DNA of 64,000 nt from Blautia schinkii (lineage in GTDB: Bacteria; Bacillota; Clostridia; Lachnospirales; Lachnospiraceae), in the NCBI RefSeq assembly GCF_013304825.1, contig NZ_JAAWUO010000002.1, positions 1 to 64,000 on the forward strand. The letters are read 5' to 3'. Shown here in pieces: positions 25,585 to 34,345 of this stretch. Each line of letters starts with the position of its first letter. Within the stretch, counting starts at the first letter, position 1. The notes beneath the pieces were generated by a model. It made no database searches. It saw nothing but the letters and a program-made list of their open reading frames with translations, and was not told where the DNA came from. The position numbers and the translations under genes are program-made.

Positions 25585-26796
25585 TTAATCAACTGCTGTA
25601 TTATCGGAATTTTTTTCGGATGTTTTCTGATTTCTCCGGAAGCTTTCCTGGCATTTCGTCCCCAGATTCCGGGCGGCGTTCAGGAAACGGTTGACCTGGT
25701 GGCCGTTCCGGCAGATAAATAAGCTGCCTTGCTTTTTTCCGGGAGATCCGCAGATGGAACAGTATTTTTCGGTTCCGTCGGCGCGCAGCTCCAGTACCAG
25801 GATTCCTTCGGCCCAAGCTTTGTATTTCAGGTAATTCCGGATACGGATACTTAAGTGGAGCGGCGAATAATTTCCGCTTCTGTACATGGATATCCTGGAA
25901 AAATTCTCTTCATATTCCGGTAGTACGATGATTCCTGCCTGGTTCTTTTTGCAAAATTCTATGATCTCTTTACTGGCCTGGTGGGCGTAGTGCTCGTTCA
26001 GGTGCTTGAGATGCATGTAATATTTTCTGTTTGGCTGAGTGACATTGTCTTTGTCTGTATAGGTTTTTGATGTCTCTATTTTTTTCAGCAGTTCCCGGCA
26101 GTGATGGCGGTAGGACTTTCCTCCGCTGCAGTTTTTCATTGCAAGGGGGATGGACTGTTCATCCAGGACTGTGCATACTGCAAAACTGTCCGTATTGGTG
26201 AACCGCACACTGCATATCCTGGTGCCTTCTTTCATCCGTTCCTTTGCTGTTCTTGCATCGGAATTTTCCTGCTTCACAGGCACGTGGAGCATCAGCCATT
26301 TTTCTTCATGAACCAGTGTTGGAGAAAGGATCGCTGCTTCTTTCGGGAACGGCCGCCCTGTCAGGCTGCATTCTGTCCAGATCCATTTCTTTCCATTCCA
26401 GAGCTTTAAAACTACGGATGTGTCCGTAAGGTCTCTGTACATTCCTTTGAAAAAAGTAATATTTGCATCGATCTTTTCCGGAAAACTTTCTGCTCCTGCT
26501 GCTGTTTTTACTGCCATTGCAGCTTTGTTCATGGCAGATCTCCGAAAATATACGGGAAGTTTTCCACCTGGCGGGATATATCTGGGTACTCTTCCGTCTT
26601 TTCCGGGCACAGTCAGTTTTTCCAGCTGTCCCTGGATGGCGAGCAGGTTTTCTTCCCAGAGGTCTTCCCGGTCTTTGAGCAGTTCATAGTAGAAATTCAC
26701 TGCCTCCCGGTATAAATCCTCTGTTGCTTCGATCATTTGCTTTTCAGAACAGAAGAGACGCATCCGCCATGTTCTGATACTGTATCCTGTTTTCAT
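25585..26796 (-). CDS. TnpB/IS605-OrfB-like protein, RuvC catalytic residues lost
   Basis: 403 residues, full TnpB length. Family features: OrfB core, RuvC-I region ICSVRFTNTDSFAVCTV, RuvC-II region IIVLPEYEEN, Zn ribbon C346-x2-C349...C362-x3-H366 and RuvC-III FLNAARNLG. Active relatives read ICSVDLG..., IVFE... and ADxNAARN. Here the first Asp is Arg198, the Glu position is Pro293 (Glu294 shifted by one) and the last Asp is Phe371. The fold and zinc ribbon are kept and the reading frame is intact, so this looks like a domesticated, nuclease-dead protein rather than debris. No tnpA is nearby. A terminator-like hairpin lies 56 bp upstream. An RNA-guided DNA-binding (TldR-like) role is the leading inference. 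Confidence 0.85.
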   Translation of the reverse strand: MKTGYSIRTWRMRLFCSEKQMIEATEDLYREAVNFYYELLKDREDLWEENLLAIQGQLEKLTVPGKDGRVPRYIPPGGKLPVYFRRSAMNKAAMAVKTAAGAESFPEKIDANITFFKGMYRDLTDTSVVLKLWNGKKWIWTECSLTGRPFPKEAAILSPTLVHEEKWLMLHVPVKQENSDARTAKERMKEGTRICSVRFTNTDSFAVCTVLDEQSIPLAMKNCSGGKSYRHHCRELLKKIETSKTYTDKDNVTQPNRKYYMHLKHLNEHYAHQASKEIIEFCKKNQAGIIVLPEYEENFSRISMYRSGNYSPLHLSIRIRNYLKYKAWAEGILVLELRADGTEKYCSICGSPGKKQGSLFICRNGHQVNRFLNAARNLGTKCQESFRRNQKTSEKNSDNTAVD

Positions 26797-26851
26797 GGCA
26801 CCACTTTCTGCTGTCTTTGTCGCTTAATATCTTCATAAGCGACAATATTGC

Positions 26852-26899
26852 AAAAAAGCCTCATAATATGCAGTTTCTATTTCTGACATATCATGAGGC
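26852..26899 (-). terminator. Intrinsic terminator in the leader of the TnpB-like gene
   Basis: On the minus strand a 13-base arm (26887-26899, GCCTCATGATATG) pairs with 26858-26870 with one G-T pair, then six Ts. It stands only 56 bp before the TnpB-like ATG, so upstream transcripts stop here unless relieved. A second hairpin GTCGCTT/AAGCGAC (26819-26843) lies between it and the start. A weak promoter (TTGCAA, 16 bases, GATATT) follows the terminator. Confidence 0.7.
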
Positions 26900-27110
26900 C
26901 TGACCACTTATTGACACCTAAAAGGAATTTAAAATAAGAAAAAACATTGAATTTAAAAGTATTTGCATAAAAGACAAGTGACCATTATTCATGACCACTA
27001 ATGAGATTTTTGAGGATTTATGTGCTTTTTTTAGATTTTTGCAAGTTGATATTTGACATAACATGTACATAAAGTGACATTATTTGTACATTCAACAAGG
27101 TTTACACGCC

Positions 27111-27139
27111 TTGACAAAGAAAAAAGTCAATGGTATCAT
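27111..27139 (+). promoter_or_regulatory. Strong plus-strand promoter without a gene
   Basis: TTGACA (27111-27116), 17-base spacer, TATCAT (27134-27139). A dyad with arms ATGTACATAA/TTATTTGTACAT lies just upstream (27063-27091) and could bind a regulator. The only thing downstream on this strand before a terminator is about 110 non-coding bases. Confidence 0.55.
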
Positions 27140-27145
27140 TACTTG

Positions 27146-27260
27146 AGGCTGTAAAAAGTGTCTTTTTAAGCCTGTGACTTATGAAGATAATTAACGACAT
27201 CATCCTATAAAAAAAGGAGTTCCGCACAACCTTTCCGTCGTGCAGAACTCCTTTTTTTAT
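27146..27260 (+). ncRNA. Candidate small RNA (~115 nt)
   Basis: Predicted between the TTGACA/TATCAT promoter and the strong terminator at 27212-27259. The 5' part folds as GGCT-TAAAAAG / CTTTTTA-AGCC (27148-27172). The middle contains CTTATGAAGATA followed by TTAA and CGAC, nearly repeating the hairpin just before the TnpB-like start (minus strand 26820-26842). No ORF with a binding site is visible. Expression is unproven. Confidence 0.4.
27212..27259. terminator. Bidirectional intrinsic terminator
   Basis: A long GGAGTTC...GAACTCC stem with an inner GCACAAC/GTCGTGC arm, flanked by seven As on one side and seven Ts on the other. It ends the DUF5722 gene on the minus strand and the small-RNA candidate on the plus strand. 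Confidence 0.9.
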
Positions 27261-27266
27261 CTTGAT

Positions 27267-29903
27267 TTACTGGACACGGTACATACTTGCAACGCGTTTT
27301 GCGCTGTAGCCCGGTACTTTTGCTTTCCAGTTTCCTACTTTGCTGTTCAGCACATTTCCTGTGTATTTCAGAGAGGATGTACTGTCCATGTTTCTAAATA
27401 CATTGAAGACTGTTTTCTTCTTACCTTTTGCGTCTTTTAATCCAAGCGCCAGACCCTGTGCTACTTCGTGAGCTTCATCCTGATAGCTTCGGATAATGAA
27501 AGCATCGATCATCGGGTTGCAGGCTGCTTTATAATAGGCAAGTGCCATGGATGCTGCCTGGTTTGCCTGTCCGCCGAAGGAAGATGAATAGCCCTGCTCA
27601 GACAGAATAACACGGGTTTTGGAACCATATCTGCTCTTTACATAGTTCGTCAGTGCCTGGATATTGTGCATGGTGATAAATGTTGCAGTGTTTGCATCGT
27701 TTGTGAAAAGCGGCGCATTGACGCTGGACCAGAACTGTGATTCTGTCAGTGGCTGGCTGTATGCGTGGTAAGCCAGGTTCCAGTTGACGCCTTTCTGCAG
27801 CTTGGATACTGTGGATGCAAAAGTATCCAGAGTAGCTTTGGATGTATAAGCTACCTTAAAAACGTTTTTCTGTCTCCAGCAGTTATCCAGGCAGATAAAT
27901 ACCTTGGAACTTGCGCGGCTGCTGCGCACTGCATTGTACAGACAGCGGAACGCTTCGCTGTACATGGATATATATTTGGAAAAACTTACATTTCCCAGAT
28001 AATAATATCCGCTTGCACTGTTGATCTCATTGCCCAGGATCCAGTTACTTACATAACTGTAATTATCACCGAGTATGGTTCCCAGATAAGCAAACATCGC
28101 TTCCATGGTCTGTCTGGAACTGCTCTTTGATGTATTCCAGCCATAAAAAGCTGTTTCAGTATATGGGCTGTTTCCTGTGATCACACTCTGCGTATTATAG
28201 CTCTTGTTCAGATTGATCTGAGCAGTTACCTGTATGCCTTTTGCATTGCATTGATGTATGAATTCACGGATTGAATACAGTCCTCCAAAATAGTATTTCT
28301 TTCCATTATAGGTATAGGGCTGATAACCTGCGTCAATGATATCTGAAGCATAAATATTGATAAATACTGTTTTTGACTTGGTATCTGTCACCTCATGCAT
28401 ATTGGTGGACTGAATACCTTTCTTTGTCTTTGGTACAAAATATGCTTTCTGGTTGGAGGCCAGTTTTTCCGGACTGCTGACATAGCTCTTGCCGCTGATC
28501 AGTGCCCAGGCCGTTTTTGTCTTTTTGACTGCAATGGCGAATTTACCCTGTGCATATTCGGGATTTTTGGAAATATTTACCTTCAGAGTGATCTTACGGT
28601 TTGAAGTCTGCGGTTTTGTTATTTTGGCTGCTGCTCTTTTTACTTTTCCGGTATTGGAATTTACATATACAAGATAGTAATAGCTGTCGTAACTTCTTAC
28701 ATATTTAGGAACTGTAGCAGTCGCTACGATTGTTTTTGCTCTGAGACCTTTTACCGAGGTTAATGCTGCTGCCTTCGAAGATGGACTTACCTGTGGGGTC
28801 CATCTTGCGTATAAGGTCAGGGAACCCTTAGAACCTTTTTTTATGGTGCTGATCTTTGTTTTATATTTACTGTCTTTGTACCATCCAACAAAATGATAGC
28901 CTGAACGGGTTGGATTTTTCAGCTTTATCTGACTTTCGATGGTGTATGTTTTCGGATTGGAGGCATGATTTTTTCCGCCATTCAGCTTATAAGTAATTTT
29001 ATAGGAAGCATTTTTTGTCCAGATCGCATATAATCTGACTGTGATCTTGTCATCCTCTGCTGATGCTTCTGCTGCCGGATTCACTTCCAGACCTGCATCG
29101 CTCTGCTGCTCCAGTTCAACGGGCTGCGCTGAATCTTCTTCAGCCAGCAGTTCCTGTGCTGTATCCTGAGCTTCGGCTATATCTTGGACCTCACTCTGCA
29201 CTTCCGGTGCCTGAACATCCTGTACAGATTCCAGTTCGGCTTCTGCCTCATCTGCTGAATCTGCCAAGTTCACACTGCTGTCCGCTGATTCCACGTTCTG
29301 GGGCTGCACTGCCGTACTGCTTTCCTGCAGAAGCTTGCTGATGGATGCTCCCGGTTTGTATGCAGTTCCTTTTCCATCTGCTTTTGTGTTCCATTCTTTG
29401 AATGTGTAGCCGCTTTTTTTCAGTGCTGCAGGAGCTTTCGCCGCTGCAGATGCTGAATTGGAAACTGTGTAGGATTTCACCAGTTTTCCGCTGCTGTACA
29501 GCTGAATAAGATAATCCTGTACAGCTTCTCCCTCCATGACCATCTCTGGTACATCAGACAGATCAAGTTCGTTATTCTCTTCTGTCACTTCTTCTGCGTC
29601 TGCGCTGTCAGCAGCATCACTGTCATTCGTCAGCTCCTCATCATCAGATCCAAAATCCTGATCTTCTGCGGGTCCTGAGTCCTCGGTCTCGTCCTTTACG
29701 ATCTCATCCGGTTCTGTCACAGCATCGTCCGCAGTGTTCTCATTTTCTTCCATATTGTCTGCAATTTTCTCTGCAAAACCCTCGGAAGCTTCCTCTGCAC
29801 TTTCACTGGAAAATTCTGCTGCCCATAATGTCTGCGGCAGGCAGGACGGAGCCATCATAGAAACGGCCAATGCTGCTGCCATCACTTTTTTCCATTTTCT
29901 CAT
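27267..29903 (-). CDS. Secreted InlB-repeat / DUF5722 glycosidase-like protein
   Basis: 878 residues. Signal peptide 1-29 (ends TLWAA), an acidic low-complexity stretch to ~125, two InlB/Listeria-Bacteroides-type repeats (YTFKEWNTKADGKGTAYKPG near 165; YKLNGGKNHASNPKTYTI to YARWTP near 300-370), a beta-rich linker, then a DUF5722 TIM-barrel-like domain (about 480-870). Clan-A-style acids are visible: NWILGNEIN (Glu626, acid/base candidate) and VILSEQGYS (Glu769, nucleophile candidate). No sortase motif. Probably a secreted or surface glycan hydrolase; being near the polysaccharide operon, it may trim the cell's own polymer, though that is a guess. Confidence 0.8.
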   Translation of the reverse strand: MRKWKKVMAAALAVSMMAPSCLPQTLWAAEFSSESAEEASEGFAEKIADNMEENENTADDAVTEPDEIVKDETEDSGPAEDQDFGSDDEELTNDSDAADSADAEEVTEENNELDLSDVPEMVMEGEAVQDYLIQLYSSGKLVKSYTVSNSASAAAKAPAALKKSGYTFKEWNTKADGKGTAYKPGASISKLLQESSTAVQPQNVESADSSVNLADSADEAEAELESVQDVQAPEVQSEVQDIAEAQDTAQELLAEEDSAQPVELEQQSDAGLEVNPAAEASAEDDKITVRLYAIWTKNASYKITYKLNGGKNHASNPKTYTIESQIKLKNPTRSGYHFVGWYKDSKYKTKISTIKKGSKGSLTLYARWTPQVSPSSKAAALTSVKGLRAKTIVATATVPKYVRSYDSYYYLVYVNSNTGKVKRAAAKITKPQTSNRKITLKVNISKNPEYAQGKFAIAVKKTKTAWALISGKSYVSSPEKLASNQKAYFVPKTKKGIQSTNMHEVTDTKSKTVFINIYASDIIDAGYQPYTYNGKKYYFGGLYSIREFIHQCNAKGIQVTAQINLNKSYNTQSVITGNSPYTETAFYGWNTSKSSSRQTMEAMFAYLGTILGDNYSYVSNWILGNEINSASGYYYLGNVSFSKYISMYSEAFRCLYNAVRSSRASSKVFICLDNCWRQKNVFKVAYTSKATLDTFASTVSKLQKGVNWNLAYHAYSQPLTESQFWSSVNAPLFTNDANTATFITMHNIQALTNYVKSRYGSKTRVILSEQGYSSSFGGQANQAASMALAYYKAACNPMIDAFIIRSYQDEAHEVAQGLALGLKDAKGKKKTVFNVFRNMDSTSSLKYTGNVLNSKVGNWKAKVPGYSAKRVASMYRVQ

Positions 29904-29992
29904 TCTTTTTCTCCTTCTTTCCTTTACAGTCCTGAAATAGTGCCGATTCCAGAAACTGCTTTTCCTTTATTTCCAGTTCATTATATCACAGG

Positions 29993-30033
29993 AAAAAAAC
30001 AGAAACCACGACAAAAAATGCCTCTGGTTTCTG
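29993..30033 (-). terminator. Terminator after xdhC
   Basis: Minus-strand CAGAAACC (30026-30033) pairs with GGTTTCTG (30000-30007) and is followed by seven Ts. It closes the desulfurase-xdhC transcription unit. Confidence 0.75.
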
Positions 30034-30050
30034 CCAATCCTGCCTGTACT

Positions 30051-31070
30051 CTATAAAGCGATCCGTTCGAAAAGTACTCTTACTGTACCGCCGCAGATCA
30101 TTCCCAGATCTCCAACTCCCTGGCCCAGCTCATAGGTACGTGTCTCCACATTTCGTACATTTACCGCATGCTTTGCAGCTTCAAACTCCACTTTTCCGCC
30201 GCCGATGCTACCTGCACTCCTTCCGTCTGAAAACACGAACATTTTACTTCCGGTTCCTCTTGGAGAAGATCCTTTTTTCTCAATAATTGTAATCATGGTT
30301 CCCGAAACGCCGCAGCGTACAGCTGCCTCCACAGCTTCATCACAGTAGGTACGGAAATATCTGTTTTTCTCCTGAACGATCTCTGCCATGATGCTGACCG
30401 CGATCTCTGCCGGCATCTGCCCCCCGATGGGAAGTCCGATAGGCGCATGGATCTGGTCCAGTTCTGTTTCGGTAAAACCCTCCTTGAGAAGCTTTTCCCT
30501 GGTGATCCTCACCTTTGTCCTGCTTCCGATCATTCCGAAATAGGCAAAAGGCCGTTTCAGAATCTGTCTTGCACAGGTGGAGTCTCCCAGATGTCCTCTT
30601 GTTACGACTACATAATAGGCATTTTCATATGGTGGGATTTTTTCGGAAAGCGTTTCAAAATCGCCTGTGATCCGCTCATCTGCCTGGGGAAAACGCTCTT
30701 TTGTCACAAAATCCTCTCTGTCATCCATCACAGTTACATGAAATCCGAGAAGCCGTCCGATCTCTGCAACAGGCTGGGATACATGACCACCGCCAAGGAT
30801 GATCAGACGGGGATTTTTTTCGTAGGTTTCCACAAAGATTTCCTGATCTTTGGCTTTCACAACTCCTGTTCCTGCTGCCTGAAATACCGCATTTTTCAGC
30901 ACTTCTTTTCCTTTTTGCAGCAATGCATTTTCTGCGGTGCCGGAACCTTCGAAATAATCTTCCTCTGCCAGATATTTAAGGCCTGCGTTCTCTCCATTTA
31001 AAAATATTCCTGTTTTTACCCGTCCTTTTTTTTCTACAATATCATATATCTTCTGATACATCTTTTCCAT
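30051..31070 (-). CDS. xdhC: XdhC/CoxI-family molybdenum hydroxylase maturation protein
   Basis: 339 residues. A Rossmann domain (LIILGGGHVSQPVAEIGRLLG near 94-115; YFGMIGSRTKVRI near 185) is followed by a CoxI-type domain (ITIIEKKGSSPRGTGSKMFV, SAGSIGGGKVEFEA, GMICGGTVRVLFE). Most XdhC proteins have the CoxI domain first, so the order appears permuted, with a degenerate first domain at the N-terminus. XdhC proteins bring molybdenum cofactor to xanthine dehydrogenase-type enzymes and help sulfurate it. The desulfurase-like gene 39 bases upstream would supply sulfur or selenium. Confidence 0.87.
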   Translation of the reverse strand: MEKMYQKIYDIVEKKGRVKTGIFLNGENAGLKYLAEEDYFEGSGTAENALLQKGKEVLKNAVFQAAGTGVVKAKDQEIFVETYEKNPRLIILGGGHVSQPVAEIGRLLGFHVTVMDDREDFVTKERFPQADERITGDFETLSEKIPPYENAYYVVVTRGHLGDSTCARQILKRPFAYFGMIGSRTKVRITREKLLKEGFTETELDQIHAPIGLPIGGQMPAEIAVSIMAEIVQEKNRYFRTYCDEAVEAAVRCGVSGTMITIIEKKGSSPRGTGSKMFVFSDGRSAGSIGGGKVEFEAAKHAVNVRNVETRTYELGQGVGDLGMICGGTVRVLFERIAL

Positions 31071-31109
31071 CCTCTCTTTTCAGCAATACCGCTCTTACAG
31101 CACTGATGC

Positions 31110-32258
31110 CTATTCTTCCTCTGCGATCTCTTTCACAGCTCTCGCCGCCTCGTCTACCTCTTCCTCTGTATTAAAACAGGAAAAGCTGAATCGCACAGCT
31201 CCTGTTTTCTCTGTTCCAAGAGCCTGGTGCATCAATGGTGCACAGTGACCGCCGGATCTTGTACTGATACCGTAATCTTCACCAAGGATCATACTAAGCT
31301 CGGAAGATCCCATACCCATAATATTCAGTGTTACGACCGGCGAACGGTCCTTCTGGGAAAAATCCCCGTACACAGTCACCCCTGAAATTGTTTTTACCTG
31401 TTCATAGAATCTCATCATCAGATCCTGTTCCCGCTGTCTGATCCTGTCAATTCCGGTTTCCTGTATCCATCCAAGTGCTGCACGAAGTCCTGCAATACCA
31501 TGGCTGTTCAAAGTTCCTGCCTCCAGTGCTTCCGGCATATCTGACGGATGTTCCTTCTGAAAGGTAAGTATCCCGCTTCCGCCGACTTTCAGAGGTTCTA
31601 CCTTCACTCCAGGACGTACACAGATTACTCCTGTTCCCTGCGGTCCCATCAACCCTTTATGTCCCGAAAAACATAAGATATCAATCTGGTCTTTTTTCAT
31701 GGAAATCGGAAAAACTCCTGCTGTCTGTGCAGCATCTGCAATAAATAGAATATCATGTTTCTTCGCGATCTCACCGATTGCATGAATATCATTTCTGTTT
31801 CCTGTAAGATTGGATGCATGTGTACATACGATCACCTTTGTCTCCGGCCGGATTGCAGCTTCCATATCTGTAAGGGATATCCTGCCCTTTCTGTCAGCCG
31901 GAAGAACTGTCAGCTCCAGACCTTTTTTTTCCAGGGCATAAAGAGGGCGAAGTACACTGTTATGATCCATCTCTGTTGCAATAGCATGGACCGGACCATC
32001 CCCTGGATGCAGAACTCCGAACAATGCTGTGTTCAACGCTTCTGTGGCATTACTGGTAAAAGCCACACATTCCGGCCCGTCTGCCTCAAACATTTCTGCT
32101 ATCCTGCATCTTGTATCAAAAATAAGGTGCGATGCTTCCATCGCTTCTCCGCTGCTTCCTCTTCCGCTGTTTCCTGCCTGGTGCATGGCCTCCATTACAG
32201 CTGTAAACACACAGTCTGGTTTATGAAAGCTTGTGGATGCATTATCCAGATAAATCAT
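31110..32258 (-). CDS. Cysteine desulfurase-family PLP enzyme
   Basis: 382 residues, aminotransferase class V. MIYLDNASTSFHKPD at the start, ATEMDHNSV, DAAQTAGVFPISM, the PLP lysine in SGHKGLMGPQG (~200) and the mobile-loop Cys in SGGHCAPLMHQ. This subgroup occurs in clostridial SDMH clusters, where it is thought to release sulfur or selenium for the molybdenum centre. It pairs with xdhC downstream, and yedF, yqeB, yqeC and mocA elsewhere in the window support that role over a general IscS function. Confidence 0.87.
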   Translation of the reverse strand: MIYLDNASTSFHKPDCVFTAVMEAMHQAGNSGRGSSGEAMEASHLIFDTRCRIAEMFEADGPECVAFTSNATEALNTALFGVLHPGDGPVHAIATEMDHNSVLRPLYALEKKGLELTVLPADRKGRISLTDMEAAIRPETKVIVCTHASNLTGNRNDIHAIGEIAKKHDILFIADAAQTAGVFPISMKKDQIDILCFSGHKGLMGPQGTGVICVRPGVKVEPLKVGGSGILTFQKEHPSDMPEALEAGTLNSHGIAGLRAALGWIQETGIDRIRQREQDLMMRFYEQVKTISGVTVYGDFSQKDRSPVVTLNIMGMGSSELSMILGEDYGISTRSGGHCAPLMHQALGTEKTGAVRFSFSCFNTEEEVDEAARAVKEIAEEE

Positions 32259-32368
32259 CTCAAATCTCCTTGTGCTTTTTGTAAAAAAATCATATAATGT
32301 TTTGTGTAATTATTCACAAAAATATTGAACAATTACTGTTATTTTATACCATCAGAGGAGGTTTTCCA

Positions 32369-33589
32369 ATGAAAAAATCATCTTTTTTCAAAAGCCTGCC
32401 ATTTAAACTACTGGTTGCTGTATTCCTTGGTATTATCGCCGGTCTGATCCTGAATCAGTACAGCACAAACGGAATTTCCATGGCAGTTCTCAATATTGTC
32501 GTCACTGTCAAATATATCCTGGGACAGATCATCACCTTTTGCGTACCTCTGATCATCCTTGGTTTTATCGCCCCGTCCATCACCAAGCTTGGGAAAAATG
32601 CTTCTGTCATGCTTGGAGTTGCTGTTGTCCTGGCTTATGGTTCTTCCGTCGGAGCAGCACTTTTTTCCACTGCATCAGGATTTTTGCTCATTCCCCATCT
32701 TTCTATCCACTCCTACACAGCTGGCCTGAAGCAGCTGCCGGAAGTGATCTTTGAGCTGGAGATTCCGCAGATCATGTCTGTTATGAGTGCACTTGTTTTT
32801 TCTGTAATGATCGGACTTGCAGCCGCCTGGACAAAGGCCAGACTGATCACCGGTATCCTAGATGAATTTCAGAAGATCGTCCTGTCCCTGGTATCAAGGA
32901 TCATCATTCCTGTGCTTCCTCTGTTTATCGGCTCAACATTCTGTGGACTGGCTTACGAAGGAACCATTACCAGACAGCTTCCTGTTTTCCTAAAGATCAT
33001 TTTTCTGGTTCTGGCAGGGCATTTTATCTGGATGGCATTTCTGTACATTCTTGCAGGAGTTTATTCCCGTGAAAATCCTCTGGAAGTTCTCAGGCATTAT
33101 GCACCGGCTTATCTTACGGCTGTTGGAACCATGTCCTCCGCAGCTACTCTGCCTGTAGCTCTCCAGTGTGCTTCCAGGGCAAAACCGCTCAGAAAAGATC
33201 TGGTAAATTTCGGAATTCCGCTTTTTGCAAATATCCATCTCTGCGGTTCCGTGCTGACAGAAGTTTTCTTCTGTATGGCTGTTTCAAAGATCCTGTACGG
33301 TTCTGTTCCTGCCATGGGAACTATGGTTATCTTCTGCCTGCTTCTTGGAGTTTTTGCGATCGGTGCTCCTGGTGTTCCGGGCGGAACAGTTATGGCTTCC
33401 CTTGGTATTATCACAGGTGTGCTGAAATTTGACAGTTCCGGTACAGCTCTGATGCTTACTATCTTTGCTCTGCAGGACAGCTTCGGAACTGCATGCAATG
33501 TTACAGGTGACGGTGCGCTGACTCTGATGCTTACAGGCTATGCCAAACGTCATCATATTAAAGAGCAGAATATTGATATTGATCTGTAA
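32369..33589 (+). CDS. Dicarboxylate/amino acid:cation symporter (DAACS/SLC1)
   Basis: 406 residues with eight or more hydrophobic segments and two reentrant-loop signatures: TMSSAATLPVALQCA (HP1) and GAPGVPGGTVMASLGI (HP2 region), followed by DSFGTACNVTGDGA, the substrate and cation site. The start at 32369 is set by AGAGGAGG seven bases upstream; an in-frame upstream extension lacks support. It imports a dicarboxylate or amino acid with sodium or protons; Ser/Thr versus Glu cannot be told by eye. It diverges from the desulfurase gene. Confidence 0.9.
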   Translation: MKKSSFFKSLPFKLLVAVFLGIIAGLILNQYSTNGISMAVLNIVVTVKYILGQIITFCVPLIILGFIAPSITKLGKNASVMLGVAVVLAYGSSVGAALFSTASGFLLIPHLSIHSYTAGLKQLPEVIFELEIPQIMSVMSALVFSVMIGLAAAWTKARLITGILDEFQKIVLSLVSRIIIPVLPLFIGSTFCGLAYEGTITRQLPVFLKIIFLVLAGHFIWMAFLYILAGVYSRENPLEVLRHYAPAYLTAVGTMSSAATLPVALQCASRAKPLRKDLVNFGIPLFANIHLCGSVLTEVFFCMAVSKILYGSVPAMGTMVIFCLLLGVFAIGAPGVPGGTVMASLGIITGVLKFDSSGTALMLTIFALQDSFGTACNVTGDGALTLMLTGYAKRHHIKEQNIDIDL

Positions 33590-33608
33590 AATCAGAGCAT
33601 AATATAAG

Positions 33609-33664
33609 TCCCCGCCTACTGCTTATTGCTTTTGGCAATAATAACAGCTGAGCGGGGATTTATT
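33609..33664 (+). terminator. Terminator between symporter and yedF
   Basis: TCCCCGC (33609-33615) pairs with GCGGGGA (33652-33658), with an inner TTATTGC/GCAATAA hairpin, then TTTATTACTTT. It ends the symporter message and may also serve the convergent yedF. Confidence 0.6.
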
Positions 33665-33733
33665 ACTTTGGTCAGATGACTTCACAGGCTTTCTTTATAC
33701 ATTTACAGAACTCCCTGTGGGAATGCACTTTAT

Positions 33734-34345
33734 TTACGGACATATTACCCTGGATGCCTTAGTAAGCTTCTCAGCAATAGTATACATGTTGGTAACAGTT
33801 CCTACTGCCGGTTCTCCCAGACCATAGAAGTTCACACAGGTTCCGCAGGTAAGGATTTCTGTTCCCTGCTCCTGCAGTGTACGAAGGTCTTCAATACATG
33901 GAGAATCCTTCGCTGTAAGCCTGGCTCCGCCATTGTAGAACAGCATCACTGCCGGCGGTGTTTCAAGCTGTGTCAGTGCATAGACAAAGCCTTTGATCAG
34001 AATACCGCCAAGCTCCGGATCTCCGTCTCCCATCTTATCAGAGGTAATACTTACAGTATAATCTCCCTGCGGTACTGCCGGTGCGCAGACGATCTCCGGC
34101 TCTGCTTCACTTCTTCCCTGTTTGTCAGATTTTACTACCATGCGGATTTCATAGCCATCCGCTGTTTTCTTTGATACAAAACTGCATCCTGTGCTTCCTG
34201 CAAGTCTGCTTAAGTTGTTCACTGCTGTCTCATTATCTACAAGGATCTGGATCTCATCATCCTGTTCTGCATGATCCAGTACTTTCTTTGTCATAACTAC
34301 TGGAATCGGACACTGTTTTCCCATTGCATCTACTGTATGTTTCAT
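33734..34345 (-). CDS. yedF: YedF: sulfurtransferase-like selenium metabolism protein
   Basis: 203 residues. The N-terminal TusA domain (VDAMGKQCPIPVVMTKKVLD) carries the reactive Cys and CPxP motif. A DsrE/F-like C-terminal domain (about 95-200) includes GGILIKGFVYALTQLETPP and TCGTCVNFYGLGEPAVG with extra cysteines. This two-domain form is tied to selenium use in Firmicutes and probably carries activated selenium. It fits with the desulfurase, xdhC and yqeB/yqeC genes here. It sits in an operon behind a 62-residue Cys-rich protein and an alarmone synthetase. Confidence 0.92.
   Translation of the reverse strand: MKHTVDAMGKQCPIPVVMTKKVLDHAEQDDEIQILVDNETAVNNLSRLAGSTGCSFVSKKTADGYEIRMVVKSDKQGRSEAEPEIVCAPAVPQGDYTVSITSDKMGDGDPELGGILIKGFVYALTQLETPPAVMLFYNGGARLTAKDSPCIEDLRTLQEQGTEILTCGTCVNFYGLGEPAVGTVTNMYTIAEKLTKASRVICP

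Noticed and set aside
30420-30425. C6 run in xdhC as a slippery tract
   Set aside because: Too short for high-rate slippage and the gene is in frame.
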